Shown: piece by piece, positions 45,514 through 59,264 of the stretch | How the letters are laid out: each line of letters starts with the position of its first letter | Position numbering within the stretch: the stretch's first letter is position 1 | From: Burkholderiales bacterium | GTDB taxonomy: Bacteria > Pseudomonadota > Gammaproteobacteria > Burkholderiales > Burkholderiaceae_C | Length of the DNA: 64,000 nucleotides | NCBI GenBank assembly: GCA_016223165.1 | Contig: JACRPO010000005.1 | Span: forward strand, 496,001 to 560,000 | Direction of reading: 5' to 3' | Notes under the pieces: generated by a model | The model's database searches: none | What the model was told of the DNA's origin: nothing | What the model saw: the letters and a program-made list of their open reading frames with translations, nothing else | Program-made: the position numbers and the translations under genes

Positions 45514-46031
45514 CGCGCCGGTCCGTGCGCACCTTCTGCGGCTGTGGCGGGCGCGTCGGGCCCGTCGGGCAGGTCGGCCGAGGCAAAGCCCCAGGCGACG
45601 CCGAACGAACGCAGCGCGATCGCCGCGCACAGCAGTGGCGAGAAGACCGTGAACCACCAGCGCGGCACGCCCAGGCCCATCGAGGTCTCGCCGTAGCGGA
45701 ACTCGTCAGCGACGACGCGTGCGAACAGCACGGCGAGCACCGCGAACAGCAGCCCGGCGACGCAGGCGCCGGCGACGCGCAGGAAGCGACGGTGCGGCGC
45801 GCTGCCTCGCACGTAGAAGAATTCGATGCGGATGTGGCGGTCGCGCGCCGCGGCGGCCGAGGTGCCGGCCAGCGTCATCACGACCATCAGGAAGACCGAG
45901 ATCTCCTCGGTCCAGGCGAAGGACTCGAGGACGACGTGGCGCGTGAGCACGTTGCCGAGCGTGATCAGCACGAGAAGCGCCATGCAGGCCACGGCCAACC
46001 CCTCTTCGAGTGCCACCGGAATGCGCCTCAT
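45510..46031 (-). CDS. dctQ: TRAP transporter small membrane subunit (DctQ family)
   Basis: 173 residues with four membrane segments; RHVVLESFAWTEEISVFLMV carries the DctQ-typical WxEE. It partners DctM. Start: ATG 46031, nine bases after GGAGG, is preferred over ATG 46079, which has no ribosome-binding site and adds an Arg-rich leader. It is the first gene of the operon; the ligand is not predictable. Confidence 0.88.
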   Translation of the reverse strand: MRRIPVALEEGLAVACMALLVLITLGNVLTRHVVLESFAWTEEISVFLMVVMTLAGTSAAAARDRHIRIEFFYVRGSAPHRRFLRVAGACVAGLLFAVLAVLFARVVADEFRYGETSMGLGVPRWWFTVFSPLLCAAIALRSFGVAWGFASADLPDGPDAPATAAEGAHGPAR

Positions 46032-46160
46032 CCGCGATCGCCTCCGCCGAGTAACGCCGGGCAGAGCTGGCGCCTGCATGGCGAAGGAAATGGTATCGAA
46101 CCGCGACGGTCGCGGTGCTGAAGGCTTACCCGGAGCGTGCACCGCGCACGCCACGAAGCG

Positions 46161-46184
46161 GAACGGGGCCAGCAGGCCCCGTTC
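46161..46184. terminator. Terminator hairpin after the Bax-inhibitor-1 gene
   Basis: GAACGGGGCC, loop AGCA, GGCCCCGTTC: a perfect 10-bp stem at 46161-46184, 27 bp beyond the stop of the minus-strand BI-1 gene. It separates that gene from the TRAP operon. On the minus strand only a weak pyrimidine-rich tail follows. Confidence 0.6.
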
Positions 46185-46211
46185 TTCACGATGCGTCGCA
46201 GTCGTGGCGGT

Positions 46212-46901
46212 TCAGTCATCTCCGCCGGCGATGCCGAGGATGGCAAGCAGGCTCTGGAAGACGTTGTAGATGCTCAGGTAGACGCCGAGCGTGGCGGTGA
46301 TGTAGTTCGTCTCCTCGCCGTCGGCGACACGCTTGAGGTCGTAGAGGATGAAGAACGAGAACACCGCGATCGCCACGACGGCGATGGTGATCATCAGCGC
46401 GCCGCTTTGCAGGAAGACGTTCGCGATGGCGGCCACGAAGATGAGCATGGCGCCGATGAACATGAACTTGGCCATGCTCGAGAGGTCGCGCTTGACCATG
46501 CTGGACAGCACCGCCATGCCGAAGAAGATGACGCCGGTGCCCGCGAAGGCCGTCATGACGAGGCTGGCGCCGTTGCTCATGCCGAGCACCACGCCCAGCA
46601 GGCGCGACAGCATCACGCCCATGAAGAACGTGAAGCCGAGCAGGATGGGCACGCCGGCGGCCGAGTTCTTGAACTTCTCGATCGCGAACATGAAGCCGAA
46701 CGCGCCGGCCAGGAAGACGATGAGGCCGATGCCGGGGCTCATCGCGCGCGCGATGCCGGTCTGCACGCCCAGCCATGCGCCGAGCACCGTCGGGATCATC
46801 GACAGCGCCAGCAGCCAGTAGGTGTTGCGCAGGACGCGATTGCGCTCGGCAGCGCTGCTGACCGCTGTGCCGCCGTAGCTTTGTTGCAGGCTCTGATCCA
46901 T
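46212..46901 (-). CDS. Bax inhibitor-1/YccA family membrane protein
   Basis: 229 residues, seven membrane segments ending in a short Asp-containing tail (AILGIAGGDD). Conserved features of the BI-1/TMBIM family are seen, including FFILYDLKRVADGEE with the paired Asp motif, and LGVYLSIYNVFQSLLAI. E. coli relatives YccA and YbhL interact with FtsH or act as putative calcium-leak channels; the exact role here is unknown. GGAGG sits four bases before ATG 46901, fixing the start. Confidence 0.9.
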   Translation of the reverse strand: MDQSLQQSYGGTAVSSAAERNRVLRNTYWLLALSMIPTVLGAWLGVQTGIARAMSPGIGLIVFLAGAFGFMFAIEKFKNSAAGVPILLGFTFFMGVMLSRLLGVVLGMSNGASLVMTAFAGTGVIFFGMAVLSSMVKRDLSSMAKFMFIGAMLIFVAAIANVFLQSGALMITIAVVAIAVFSFFILYDLKRVADGEETNYITATLGVYLSIYNVFQSLLAILGIAGGDD

Positions 46902-47033
46902 AACACCTCCGTGAGGGATGACGAGGGGCCGCATTCGATGCGCGGCATGGGAGGATTCTAGGCGCCATGCGCGGCGAGACGATGCCCCCGATGCGATTGG
47001 CGGCATGCCGGGCGGTTGTTATCGTCGGACCCC

Positions 47034-47456
47034 ATGAAGAACAAGCCCATGTTGACGCTCGAGGACTGCCGGCGCATCGCCGCCGCCGCCGAGGCGGAAG
47101 CCCAGCGCCACGGCTGGGCGGTGTCGATCGCCATTGCCGACGACGGCGGCCACCTGCTGTGGCTGCAGCGGCTGGACGGCGCGCCGCCGGTCTCGGCGCA
47201 CATCGCGCCGGCCAAGGCACGCACGGCGGCCATCGGGCGGCGCGAGAGCAAGGCCTACGAGGACATGATCAACCAGGGCCGCCAGGCCTTCCTGAGCGCG
47301 CCGACGCTGGAGGGCATGCTCGAGGGCGGCGTGCCGATCGTGCACGAGGAGCAATGCCTCGGTGCGGTGGGCGTGAGCGGCGTGAAGTCGTCCGAGGACG
47401 TGCAGATCGCGCGCGCGGGCATCGCCGCGCTGGCCGTGCCGGCGCAACAGCAATAG
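47034..47456 (+). CDS. GlcG/HbpS-like (DUF336) protein
   Basis: 140 residues. MLTLEDCRRIAAAAEAEAQRHGWAVSIAIADDGGHLLWLQRLDGA and PAKARTAA place it in the GlcG/HbpS family. Members bind haem or cobalamin-related ligands or accompany dehydrogenases; the function of the stand-alone form is unknown. It diverges from the BI-1 gene and converges on the DMT permease gene. ATG 47034 has no clear ribosome-binding site. Confidence 0.85.
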   Translation: MKNKPMLTLEDCRRIAAAAEAEAQRHGWAVSIAIADDGGHLLWLQRLDGAPPVSAHIAPAKARTAAIGRRESKAYEDMINQGRQAFLSAPTLEGMLEGGVPIVHEEQCLGAVGVSGVKSSEDVQIARAGIAALAVPAQQQ

Positions 47457-47510
47457 TCCAGGCCGCGACTCGGCCGAGAAGCCACCGCGCGCCGCGTGGC
47501 GCGGCCGCCG

Positions 47511-48395
47511 TCAGCGCCTGAGCAGCAGCAGGCAGCCGGCGACGATGAACACCGCCGAGGCGGCCGTGTTGGGCGACGGGACCTCGCCGAAGGCAAGGTA
47601 GCCGATCAGCGCTGCCCAGAGGAAGCCGGTGTACTCCACCGGCGCCAGCCGGCTGGCCTCCATGTGTCGCAGCGCCCAGGTGATGGCGCAGAGCCCGACA
47701 CTGGCCAGCGCGCCCACGATGGCGATGGCCGGCAGGTCGGAGGCGGGCACCGGTTGCCACAGCGTCGCCGCCGGCAGCGCCAGCATCGCCAGCGGCAGCA
47801 CGTTCTGCAGCAGCAGGAAGGTGGGGAGCGAATCGTGCTGCGCCTGCCGGCGCGTCAGCACCATCACGAAGGCGAAGGTCACCGCCGACAGGCCGGCGTA
47901 GAGCAGCCCGGCCAGGCGCGGCCGGCCCGTTTGCTGCAGTTCCGGCCACATCGCAATACCGGCGCCGGCCAGCCCGAGCGCCAGTGCCGCCCACACCCAG
48001 CGCGACGGGCGCTCACGCAGCACGAGCATCGCCAGCAGCGAGATGAAGATGGGCGCCGTGTAGCCCATTGCCACCGCCTGTGCCAGGTCGAGCACCGAGA
48101 GGGCATGGAAGTACAGCCCCAGCGTCACCATCAGCAGGGCACTGCGCAGCAGGTGCATGCGCCACTGCGGCGCCGAGGGCATCGGCGTGCGCCACAGGGC
48201 CCAGATGAACACGGCGAACACGGCGCCGCTGCCGAAGCGGAAGACGGTGAGCTGCATCGCGTCGTAGCGCGAGGCGAGCCCCTTGATCGTCGCGTCCATC
48301 GAGATGAACGCCGCGGCGGCCAGCACGGCGGCCCACACCGGTGCGGCCGCCCAGCGGGGTGCGAGCCATCGCCGGCCGGTCGCGGGAGGAACCAT
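47511..48395 (-). CDS. EamA/DMT-superfamily permease
   Basis: 294 residues with ten membrane helices in two EamA repeats (for example [19 protein letters not shown] and [20 protein letters not shown]). Drug/metabolite transporters of this type usually export amino acids or metabolites; the substrate is not predictable. No Shine-Dalgarno precedes the ATG; the complementary strand reads GGGAGG there. It is divergent from carA. Confidence 0.87.
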   Translation of the reverse strand: MVPPATGRRWLAPRWAAAPVWAAVLAAAAFISMDATIKGLASRYDAMQLTVFRFGSGAVFAVFIWALWRTPMPSAPQWRMHLLRSALLMVTLGLYFHALSVLDLAQAVAMGYTAPIFISLLAMLVLRERPSRWVWAALALGLAGAGIAMWPELQQTGRPRLAGLLYAGLSAVTFAFVMVLTRRQAQHDSLPTFLLLQNVLPLAMLALPAATLWQPVPASDLPAIAIVGALASVGLCAITWALRHMEASRLAPVEYTGFLWAALIGYLAFGEVPSPNTAASAVFIVAGCLLLLRR

Positions 48396-48621
48396 GGGAG
48401 GAGTCTACGTCGGCGGCCGACTCCACGCGGCCGAGACGGGTGCAGCCGCTATACTTCACAGGTTTACCCGCCCACAGCGCAGCGCTCACGACACTCCGGC
48501 ACCGGAATCCCCTCGGACCCACCCCTGCGGCATCGCACCTGTACAGGCCTCTGACGAGGTCTCTGACAGGCGCGACGTGGCAGCCCAGGTGGCGGCGAGC
48601 GCGCGACACCCGGAGTCTTTC
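48396..48621 (+). promoter_or_regulatory. carA upstream region: TATACT box and long leader
   Basis: TATACT at 48450-48455 is the best -10 candidate and gives a leader of about 160 nt before the carA TTG. The leader holds the perfect palindrome CCTGTACAGG (48538-48547) followed by a small CCTC/GAGG stem. It contains no ATG-initiated reading frame. carAB is controlled by arginine and pyrimidines in many proteobacteria, but no specific ArgR or attenuator site can be claimed here. Confidence 0.4.
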
Positions 48622-53096
<4,475 letters not shown>

Positions 53097-53112
53097 AATT
53101 TGCGTCCGCGCT

Positions 53113-53161
53113 CCGCCGCAGTCCGCCCCGAAGGTACCCAGGTACCGGGGTGCTGCGGCGG
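53113..53161 (+). promoter_or_regulatory. Large two-level hairpin between carB and greA
   Basis: Outer stem CCGCCGCAG (53113-53121) pairs perfectly with CTGCGGCGG (53153-53161). Inside, CCCCG (53126-53130) pairs with CGGGG (53146-53150) and GTAC with GTAC around a four-base loop. It starts 17 bp after the carB stop and lies 97 bp before greA. It could end carAB transcription, regulate greA, or both. A TAAAAT (53094-53099) at the carB stop codon could be a greA -10. Confidence 0.55.
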
Positions 53162-53192
53162 ATTCACTTTGGCGGCCGTTTACACCGGCCAG

Positions 53193-53237
53193 GCCGATCA
53201 AGCCGATCAAGCCGATCAGGCCGACCACGCCGACCAC
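53193..53237. repeat. Five 9-bp tandem units in the greA leader
   Basis: GCCGATCAA twice, GCCGATCAG, then GCCGACCAC twice, contiguous from 53193 to 53237 and ending 20 bp before the greA ATG. The array is outside any gene on this strand, yet its length is a multiple of three, and it takes the place where a ribosome-binding site would begin. Confidence 0.8.
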
Positions 53238-53257
53238 GCATCGCCAGCCCGACGACC

Positions 53258-53734
53258 ATGTCCACCATTCCTCTCACGCGCCGCGGCGCCGACAAGCTCA
53301 AGACCGAACTGCACCGCCTGAAGACGGTGGACAGGCACGCCGTCATCCAGGCCATCGCCGAGGCGCGCGCGCAGGGCGACCTGTCGGAGAACGCCGAGTA
53401 CGACGCGGCCAAGGACAAGCAGGGCTTCATCGAGGGCCGCATCAAGGAGCTCGAGAACAAGCTCGCCGCCGCCAACGTCATCGACCCGGCCGAGGTGGAC
53501 GCCGGCGGCAAGGTGGTGTTCGGCGCCACCGTCGACCTCGAGGAAGAGGACAGCGGCGCCAAGGCCACCTACCAGATCGTCGGCGACGACGAGGCCGACC
53601 TCAAGCTCGGCCTGATTTCGATCTCCAGCCCCATCGCACGTGCGCTCATCGGCAAGGAGGCCGGCGACGTCGCCGAGGTGCAGGCCCCGGGCGGGCTGAA
53701 GCACTGGGAGATCGTCGAGGTGCGCTACGTCTGA
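53258..53734 (+). CDS. greA: Transcription elongation factor GreA
   Basis: 158 residues, exactly the E. coli GreA length. N-terminal coiled-coil with the GDLSENAEYDAAKDKQ tip (acidic residues that act in the RNA polymerase secondary channel) and a C-terminal FKBP-like domain (VGDDEADLKLGLISISSPIARALIGK). It stimulates transcript cleavage in backtracked polymerase. ATG 53258 gives the normal N-terminus; in-frame upstream codons translate the tandem repeat and are not GreA-like. No strong Shine-Dalgarno precedes it. Confidence 0.95.
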   Translation: MSTIPLTRRGADKLKTELHRLKTVDRHAVIQAIAEARAQGDLSENAEYDAAKDKQGFIEGRIKELENKLAAANVIDPAEVDAGGKVVFGATVDLEEEDSGAKATYQIVGDDEADLKLGLISISSPIARALIGKEAGDVAEVQAPGGLKHWEIVEVRYV

Positions 53735-53780
53735 GGCGGCCGGGGCTCGGCTGGCCCGGCGCAATCACCGCACGGTCCCT

Positions 53781-54314
53781 ATGGCCTTGATGGCTCGAGC
53801 CACCGTGACGACGCTGGACTGCTGGCGCACGCTGCTGCCGGCGTTCTGGGCCGGCGGCCTGGTCGCCGTGGCCGCGATCGCGACCCCTGCGCCTTTCGCG
53901 ACGCTGGCCGTGGCCGACGCCGGCCGCGTCGTCGCGCGCGTCCTCGCGCAGGAGGCGCATGCGAGCCTCGTGCTCGGCGTCGCGCTGCTGCTGCTCGAGC
54001 GCCAGGCCGCGAAGCGTGGCGCCGGCGGTGGCGCCGGCACGCAGTTCAGCGGCGGCATGGTGCTGGCGCTGGCCGCCATCTTCTGCACCGTGCTCGGCTA
54101 CTTCGCGCTGCAGCCGCTGATGCCGGCGGCGAGGGCCGGGCAGGGCGCGTTCAGCTTCGCGCAGCTGCACATGGCCAGCGCCCTGTGCTACGGCTTGAAG
54201 ACGCTGGCCGTGCTGGCGCTGGCGTGGCGAAATGTGGCCGCCGCGGTCGTCGGGGCACGCGAGGCATCGGCCGGCGCCCCGACACCGCCGCCCGTCACGC
54301 CAGCTTCTTCTTGA
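53781..54314 (+). CDS. DUF4149 membrane protein
   Basis: 177 residues with four hydrophobic segments (for example LLPAFWAGGLVAVAAIATPAPF and FAQLHMASALCYGLKTLAVLALAW). DUF4149 proteins commonly sit between greA and yhbY in Burkholderiales; no function is known to me. ATG 53781 or 53790. Its end overlaps the end of the convergent yhbY gene by 20 bp. Confidence 0.8.
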   Translation: MALMARATVTTLDCWRTLLPAFWAGGLVAVAAIATPAPFATLAVADAGRVVARVLAQEAHASLVLGVALLLLERQAAKRGAGGGAGTQFSGGMVLALAAIFCTVLGYFALQPLMPAARAGQGAFSFAQLHMASALCYGLKTLAVLALAWRNVAAAVVGAREASAGAPTPPPVTPASS

Positions 54315-54774
54315 CGCTGCTCGTGCGTGCCTTGAGGCGCTTGATCTTGCCCCCGGGCGTGACGCGTTCATTGCCGAAGACCTTGACCTTGCGCACCGTG
54401 GCGCGGTGGTTGCCGCTCTTGGAGAAGGACACCACCTTCACCGTGCGCGGCCCGGCACCACGACCATCGCGGTCATCGCGAACGGCCTTCTCCGCAGGCG
54501 GCAGCGGCCGCCACAGTACCAGCAGGCGGCCGATGTGCTGCACCGGTGCCGCGCCGAGGCGATCGGCCAGCGCAGCCAGCATCGCCTCGCGCGCCTCGCG
54601 GTCAGGATCGGCGGCCCGCACCTTGACCAGGCCATGCGCCTTCAGGGCCGCATCGACGGCCTGCACGACCCCGTCGCTCAGGCCTTCGGCGCCGATCATG
54701 ACCACCGGGTCGAGATGATGCGCAGCGGCGCGGTGCTCGCGGCGGTCGGCGGCGTTCAGGGCGAGAGCAGTCAT
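54295..54774 (-). CDS. yhbY: YhbY-family RNA-binding protein (CRM domain)
   Basis: 159 residues from ATG 54774. The N-terminal about 95 residues form a CRS1-YhbY domain with [20 protein letters not shown] and the GxxG-like [22 protein letters not shown]. YhbY associates with pre-50S ribosomal particles. A basic C-terminal extension of about 60 residues ([20 protein letters not shown]) is longer than in E. coli. GATAAT lies six bases before the ATG, with GGAGA between. It is divergent from rlmE with 32 bp between starts, so promoters must overlap. Confidence 0.88.
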   Translation of the reverse strand: MTALALNAADRREHRAAAHHLDPVVMIGAEGLSDGVVQAVDAALKAHGLVKVRAADPDREAREAMLAALADRLGAAPVQHIGRLLVLWRPLPPAEKAVRDDRDGRGAGPRTVKVVSFSKSGNHRATVRKVKVFGNERVTPGGKIKRLKARTSSVKKKLA

Positions 54775-54806
54775 TTCTCCATTATCGACGCCGGACACCC
54801 AGGGCC

Positions 54807-55484
54807 ATGAAGGTTCGAACCAAGAGCAAGAAGGTCAACAAGGCGTGGCTGAACGACCACGTCAACGACCCGTACGTGAAGCGCGCGCAGCAGGAGGGTT
54901 ACCGCGCGCGCGCCGCCTACAAGCTGGCCGAGATCGACGACGCGCTCGGCCTCATCAGGCCCGGCCAGGTGGTCGTCGACCTGGGGGCGGTGCCCGGCGC
55001 CTGGAGCCAGGTCGTCCGTCGCCGGCTGGCCCCCGCCGGCGCGGCGGCGGGCGCCTTGCCCGGCACCCTCATCGCGCTGGACCTGCTGGCGTTCGAGCCC
55101 ATCGAGGGCGTCACCTTCATCCAGGGCGACTTCCGCGAGGAGGAGGTGGTGCACCGCCTGGAGGCCGAGCTCGGCGGCCGCCCGGTGGACCTGGTGCTCT
55201 CCGACATGGCGCCCAACCTCTCGGGCATCGAGTCCTCGGACGCCGCTCGCATCTCGCACCTGGTGGAACTGGCCGTCGAGTTCGCCTGCGCCCACCTCAA
55301 GCCGCAGGGCGCCCTGGTCGCCAAGTCCTTCCACGGCAGCGGCTACAGCCAGCAGGTCAAGCTCTTCAAGGAGCGGTTCCGGGTGGTCAAGCCCATCAAG
55401 CCCAAGGCCTCTCGCGACAAGTCGGCTGAAACCTTTCTGGTCGGCATCGGTCCGAAGAAGACGCCGCCGGTCCCGGCGGGCTGA
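54807..55484 (+). CDS. rlmE: 23S rRNA (uridine-2'-O)-methyltransferase RlmE (FtsJ/RrmJ)
   Basis: 225 residues. The K-D-K-E catalytic tetrad is visible: Lys in YKLAEID, Asp in SDMAPNLSG, Lys in [10 protein letters not shown] and Glu in SAETFLVG. RlmE methylates U2552 in the A-loop and its loss slows 50S maturation. The SAM motif reads [11 protein letters not shown] where DLGAAPGGWSQ is common; the change of the second Gly to Ala is mild. An Ala/Gly-rich insert follows near 75. It precedes ftsH, as in many proteobacteria. Confidence 0.93.
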   Translation: MKVRTKSKKVNKAWLNDHVNDPYVKRAQQEGYRARAAYKLAEIDDALGLIRPGQVVVDLGAVPGAWSQVVRRRLAPAGAAAGALPGTLIALDLLAFEPIEGVTFIQGDFREEEVVHRLEAELGGRPVDLVLSDMAPNLSGIESSDAARISHLVELAVEFACAHLKPQGALVAKSFHGSGYSQQVKLFKERFRVVKPIKPKASRDKSAETFLVGIGPKKTPPVPAG

Positions 55485-55571
55485 GGCGCGGCCTGTGGGC
55501 CGCCGTTCGCGGCTGGCATTTGGCACGCAAACGCACCTCGTTTCCAAAGGTGCGCGCGGGGAGGCGAAGAC

Positions 55572-55599
55572 CTTGCGTGACCTAGAATGGTCCCCATCT
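55572..55599 (+). promoter_or_regulatory. Sigma32 (RpoH)-type promoter of ftsH
   Basis: CTTGCGT at 55572-55578, a 13-bp spacer and CCCCATCT at 55592-55599. The second block matches the heat-shock -10 consensus CCCCATNT fully and the first keeps CTTG. A sigma70-like TAGAAT overlaps at 55583-55588. It gives a leader of about 65-70 nt to the ftsH TTG. Confidence 0.65.
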
Positions 55600-55673
55600 A
55601 GGGTTCGGATCCCGCCCCCGGCGCCGGGCGAGGCAGGGTCGGATTCCCCGGACCACTCCATCAAGGAGCCGCA

Positions 55674-57581
55674 TTGAACAACCAATGGTTCTCCAAAGTC
55701 GCTGTCTGGCTGGTGATCGCGCTCGTGCTGTTCACCGTGTTCAAGCAGTTCGACCGCGGGGCTACGGCCGGCAACCACGTTGCCTACTCCGACTTCCTCG
55801 AGGAAGTGCGCAACAAGCGCATCAAGCAGGTGACGCTGCAGGAGAGCTCGGGCGGCGGCACCGAGATCATCGCCGTCACCACCGACGACAAGCGCATCCG
55901 CAGCACCGCCACCTACCTCGACCGCGGCCTCGTCGGTGACCTCATCAACAACGGCGTCAAGTTCGACGTGCGGGCGCGCGAGGAGCAGTCCATCCTGATG
56001 AGCATCCTCATCGGCTGGGGGCCGATGCTCTTGCTGATCGGGGTCTGGATCTACTTCATGCGCCAGATGCAAGGCGGCGGCAAGGGCGGCGCCTTCAGCT
56101 TCGGCAAGAGCAAGGCGCGCATGCTCGATGAGAGCAACAACACCACCACCTTCGCCGACGTCGCCGGCTGCGACGAGGCCAAGGAGGAGGTGAAGGAACT
56201 CGTCGACTTCCTGAAAGACCCGCAGAAGTTCCAGAAGCTCGGCGGCCGCATCCCGCGCGGCGTGCTGCTCGTCGGCCCGCCGGGCACCGGCAAGACGCTG
56301 CTGGCCAAGGCCATCGCCGGCGAGGCCAAGGTGCCGTTCTTCAGCATCAGCGGCTCCGATTTCGTCGAGATGTTCGTCGGCGTCGGCGCGGCGCGCGTGC
56401 GCGACATGTTCGAACAGGCGAAGAAGAGCGCGCCCTGCATCATCTTCGTCGACGAGATCGACGCCGTCGGCCGCCACCGCGGTGCGGGCCTGGGCGGCGG
56501 CAACGACGAGCGCGAGCAGACGCTGAACCAGATGCTCGTCGAGATGGACGGCTTCGAGACCAATCTCGGCGTCATCGTCATGGCGGCCACCAACCGGCCC
56601 GACATCCTCGACCCGGCGCTCTTGCGCCCGGGCCGCTTCGACCGCCAGGTCTACGTGACGCTGCCCGACGTGCGCGGCCGCGAGCAGATCCTCAACGTGC
56701 ACATGCGCAAGGTGCCGGTCGGGCAGGACGTCAAGCCCGACATCATCGCTCGCGGCACGCCCGGCTTCAGCGGCGCCGACCTCGCCAACCTCGTCAACGA
56801 GTCGGCACTCTTCGCCGCGCGTCGCAACGCGCGCGTCGTCGAGATGGTCGACTTCGAGAAGGCCAAGGACAAGATCCTGATGGGCCCCGAGCGCAAGAGC
56901 ATGGTCATGCCCGAGGAGGAGCGGCGCAACACCGCCTACCACGAGGCTGGCCACGCGCTGGTGGCGCGCCTGTTGCCCAAGACCGACCCGGTGCACAAGG
57001 TCACCGTGATTCCCCGTGGACGTGCGCTGGGGGTCACGATGCAGCTGCCCGAGGGCGACCGCTACAGCATGGACAAGGAGCGCATGCTGTCGACCATCAG
57101 CGTGCTCTTCGGCGGCCGCATCGCCGAAGAGGTGTTCATGAACCAGATGACCACCGGCGCCAGCAACGACTTCGAGCGAGCCACGGCGCTGGCGCGCGAC
57201 ATGGTCATGCGCTACGGCATGAGCGACGAGCTCGGCCCCATGGTCTACGCCGAGAACGAGGGCGAGGTCTTCCTCGGCCGCAGCATCACGAAGACGGTCA
57301 ACATGTCCGAGGCGACGATGGTGAAGGTGGACCGGGAAGTCCGCCGCATCATCGACGAGCAGTACGGCGTGGCGCGCCGCCTGATCGAGAGCCACAAGGA
57401 CAAGATGCACGCGATGGCCAGCGCCCTGCTCGAGTGGGAGACGATCGACGCCGAGCAGATCGACGACATCATGTCCGGCAAGCCGCCGCGTGCGCCAAAG
57501 GACTGGGCGCCAGCGGCCAGCAAGACGCCCGGTGGTCCGACGCCGCCGGTGGGGCCGGACGGCGCGCCGGCCACGGCCTAG
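55674..57581 (+). CDS. ftsH: ATP-dependent zinc metalloprotease FtsH
   Basis: 635 residues. Membrane spans at about 8-25 and 105-123 flank a periplasmic domain. The AAA+ module has Walker A GPPGTGKT at 201-208, Walker B IIFVDEID and the second region of homology; the zinc site is HEAGH at 423-427 with a distal Asp in SNDFERAT. It degrades unassembled membrane proteins and regulators such as sigma32 and LpxC. The start is TTG at 55674 with AAGGAG six bases upstream and the conserved [17 protein letters not shown]-terminus. It ends in a Pro/Gly-rich tail. Confidence 0.97.
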   Translation: MNNQWFSKVAVWLVIALVLFTVFKQFDRGATAGNHVAYSDFLEEVRNKRIKQVTLQESSGGGTEIIAVTTDDKRIRSTATYLDRGLVGDLINNGVKFDVRAREEQSILMSILIGWGPMLLLIGVWIYFMRQMQGGGKGGAFSFGKSKARMLDESNNTTTFADVAGCDEAKEEVKELVDFLKDPQKFQKLGGRIPRGVLLVGPPGTGKTLLAKAIAGEAKVPFFSISGSDFVEMFVGVGAARVRDMFEQAKKSAPCIIFVDEIDAVGRHRGAGLGGGNDEREQTLNQMLVEMDGFETNLGVIVMAATNRPDILDPALLRPGRFDRQVYVTLPDVRGREQILNVHMRKVPVGQDVKPDIIARGTPGFSGADLANLVNESALFAARRNARVVEMVDFEKAKDKILMGPERKSMVMPEEERRNTAYHEAGHALVARLLPKTDPVHKVTVIPRGRALGVTMQLPEGDRYSMDKERMLSTISVLFGGRIAEEVFMNQMTTGASNDFERATALARDMVMRYGMSDELGPMVYAENEGEVFLGRSITKTVNMSEATMVKVDREVRRIIDEQYGVARRLIESHKDKMHAMASALLEWETIDAEQIDDIMSGKPPRAPKDWAPAASKTPGGPTPPVGPDGAPATA

Positions 57582-57603
57582 TTGACCGACAGGCGGCTGC
57601 CGT

Positions 57604-57621
57604 CCAAGCCCGCGGGCTTGG
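57604..57621. repeat. 18-bp perfect palindrome after ftsH
   Basis: CCAAGCCCGCGGGCTTGG is fully self-complementary with no loop, 23 bp after the ftsH stop. As RNA it forms a hairpin only with a minimal loop in the centre. It stands directly before a stronger terminator-like hairpin. Confidence 0.7.
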
Positions 57622-57628
57622 TCGGCTT

Positions 57629-57660
57629 CGATGCGGGGCGCGACCCCGCATCGTCGTTTC
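57629..57660 (+). terminator. Intrinsic terminator of ftsH
   Basis: CGATGCGGGG (57629-57638), five-base loop, CCCCGCATCG (57644-57653), then TCGTTTCT. A 10-bp perfect stem with a T-rich tail. The following about 120 bp up to glmM hold a further GGGGG/CCCCC pair and no gene. Confidence 0.7.
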
Positions 57661-57779
57661 TGAGGGGGCGGCACCGCGGCCGGGGGCCGACCCCCCAAAC
57701 AAATGCGCGAACGGCGTGACCGGAGTGGGGCGCCCGCACGCAGCCGGCGCCGAGAATCCGTGCGCGGAGGCAACTGACA

Positions 57780-59114
57780 ATGACGAGAAGGTACTTCGGC
57801 ACCGACGGCATTCGCGGCACCGTGGGCAAGCCGCCCATCACGCCCGACTTCATGCTGCGTCTCGGCCATGCGGTCGGGCGCGTGCTCAAGCGCGCCATTG
57901 CCGAGCCTCAGGTACTCATCGGCAAGGACACGCGCATCTCCGGCTACATGCTCGAGTCCTCGCTCGAGGCGGGCTTCGCGTCGGCCGGCGTCGACGTGCT
58001 GCTGTCCGGCCCGCTGCCCACGCCCGGTGTCGCCTACCTGACGCGGGCGCAACGCCTCGATCTCGGCGTCGTCATCAGCGCCTCGCACAACCCGTTCCAG
58101 GACAACGGCGTCAAGTTCTTCTCCGCCGCCGGCGAGAAGTTGCCCGACGAATGGGAGCTGGCGGTCGAGGCCGCCCTCGAGGAGCCGCCGCAGTGGGTGG
58201 ACTCGGCCACGCTCGGCAAGGCGCGCCGCCTCGAGGATGCGCGCGGCCGGTACATCGAGTTCTGCAAGAGCACCGTGCCGCACACGCTGTCGCTGCGCGG
58301 CACCAAGCTCGTGATCGACGCCGCCCACGGCGCCGCGTATCACGTGGCACCCGATGTCTTCCACGAGCTCGGCGCCGCCGTCGTGCCCATCGGCTGCAGC
58401 CCCGACGGCCTGAACATCAACGCTGGCGTCGGCGCCACCGCCCCCGAGGCGCTGTGCCGTGCCGTCGCCGAGCACCGCGCCGACTACGGCATCGCGCTGG
58501 ACGGTGATGCCGACCGGCTGCAGATCGCCGATGCCGCCGGGCGCCTGTACAACGGCGACGAGCTGCTCTACGTGATGGCCGCCGACCGCCTGGCGCGCCG
58601 GGACGCCGTGCCCGGCGTCGTCGGCACGCTGATGACCAACATGGCCGTCGAGCAGGCGCTCAAGCAGATCGGGGTGCCGCTCGTGCGCGCCAAGGTCGGC
58701 GACCGCTACGTGCTCGAGGAGCTGATCGCGCGCGGCTGGCAGCTCGGCGGCGAGAGCTCCGGCCACCTGCTGGCGCTGGATCGCCACACGACGGGCGACG
58801 GCATCGTCAGCGCCTTGCAGATCATGCAGGCCATCAAGCGCCAGGGGCGGCCGCTGGCCGCGCTGCTCGAGGGCGTGCAGCTCTTCCCGCAGACGCTGCT
58901 CAACGTGCGCCTGCGCGACGGCAGCGACTGGAAGCACAACACCGCGCTGGACGGCGAGCGCGCACGCGTCGAGCGCGAACTGGCCGGTGACGGCCGCGTG
59001 TTGATCCGTGCCTCCGGCACCGAGCCGGTGTTGCGCGTGATGGTCGAGGCGCGCGATGCCGAGCGTGGCCGCCGCGCCGCCGAGCGGCTGGCCGCCGCGG
59101 CCACGGCCGGTTGA
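57780..59114 (+). CDS. glmM: Phosphoglucosamine mutase
   Basis: 444 residues. Phosphohexomutase fold with the phosphorylated Ser102 in [11 protein letters not shown], the metal loop DGDADR at 241-246, the sugar-specificity GGESSGH segment and the C-terminal phosphate site [12 protein letters not shown]. Residue numbers coincide with E. coli GlmM. It converts glucosamine 6-phosphate to glucosamine 1-phosphate for UDP-GlcNAc, peptidoglycan and LPS. GAGG lies eight bases before the ATG. It is separated from ftsH by a terminator and not by folP. Confidence 0.95.
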   Translation: MTRRYFGTDGIRGTVGKPPITPDFMLRLGHAVGRVLKRAIAEPQVLIGKDTRISGYMLESSLEAGFASAGVDVLLSGPLPTPGVAYLTRAQRLDLGVVISASHNPFQDNGVKFFSAAGEKLPDEWELAVEAALEEPPQWVDSATLGKARRLEDARGRYIEFCKSTVPHTLSLRGTKLVIDAAHGAAYHVAPDVFHELGAAVVPIGCSPDGLNINAGVGATAPEALCRAVAEHRADYGIALDGDADRLQIADAAGRLYNGDELLYVMAADRLARRDAVPGVVGTLMTNMAVEQALKQIGVPLVRAKVGDRYVLEELIARGWQLGGESSGHLLALDRHTTGDGIVSALQIMQAIKRQGRPLAALLEGVQLFPQTLLNVRLRDGSDWKHNTALDGERARVERELAGDGRVLIRASGTEPVLRVMVEARDAERGRRAAERLAAAATAG

Positions 59115-59264
59115 CCCCCGCCCATCGGCGGTCGGCCCAGGGGCCCGCGGCCTGCGCGTGCCTTGCTGCCTGATGTCACGGCTCTGACACCGTCGCGCAC
59201 TAGAGTGCCTGTCTCCGCAAGGCCAACGCGGTGCGGCGATGTCGCCTGCGCCACAAAATCAATC

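Noticed and set aside
54771..58937. Minus-strand open frame opposite rlmE, ftsH and glmM
   Set aside because: Antisense to three well-conserved genes; no recognisable domain.
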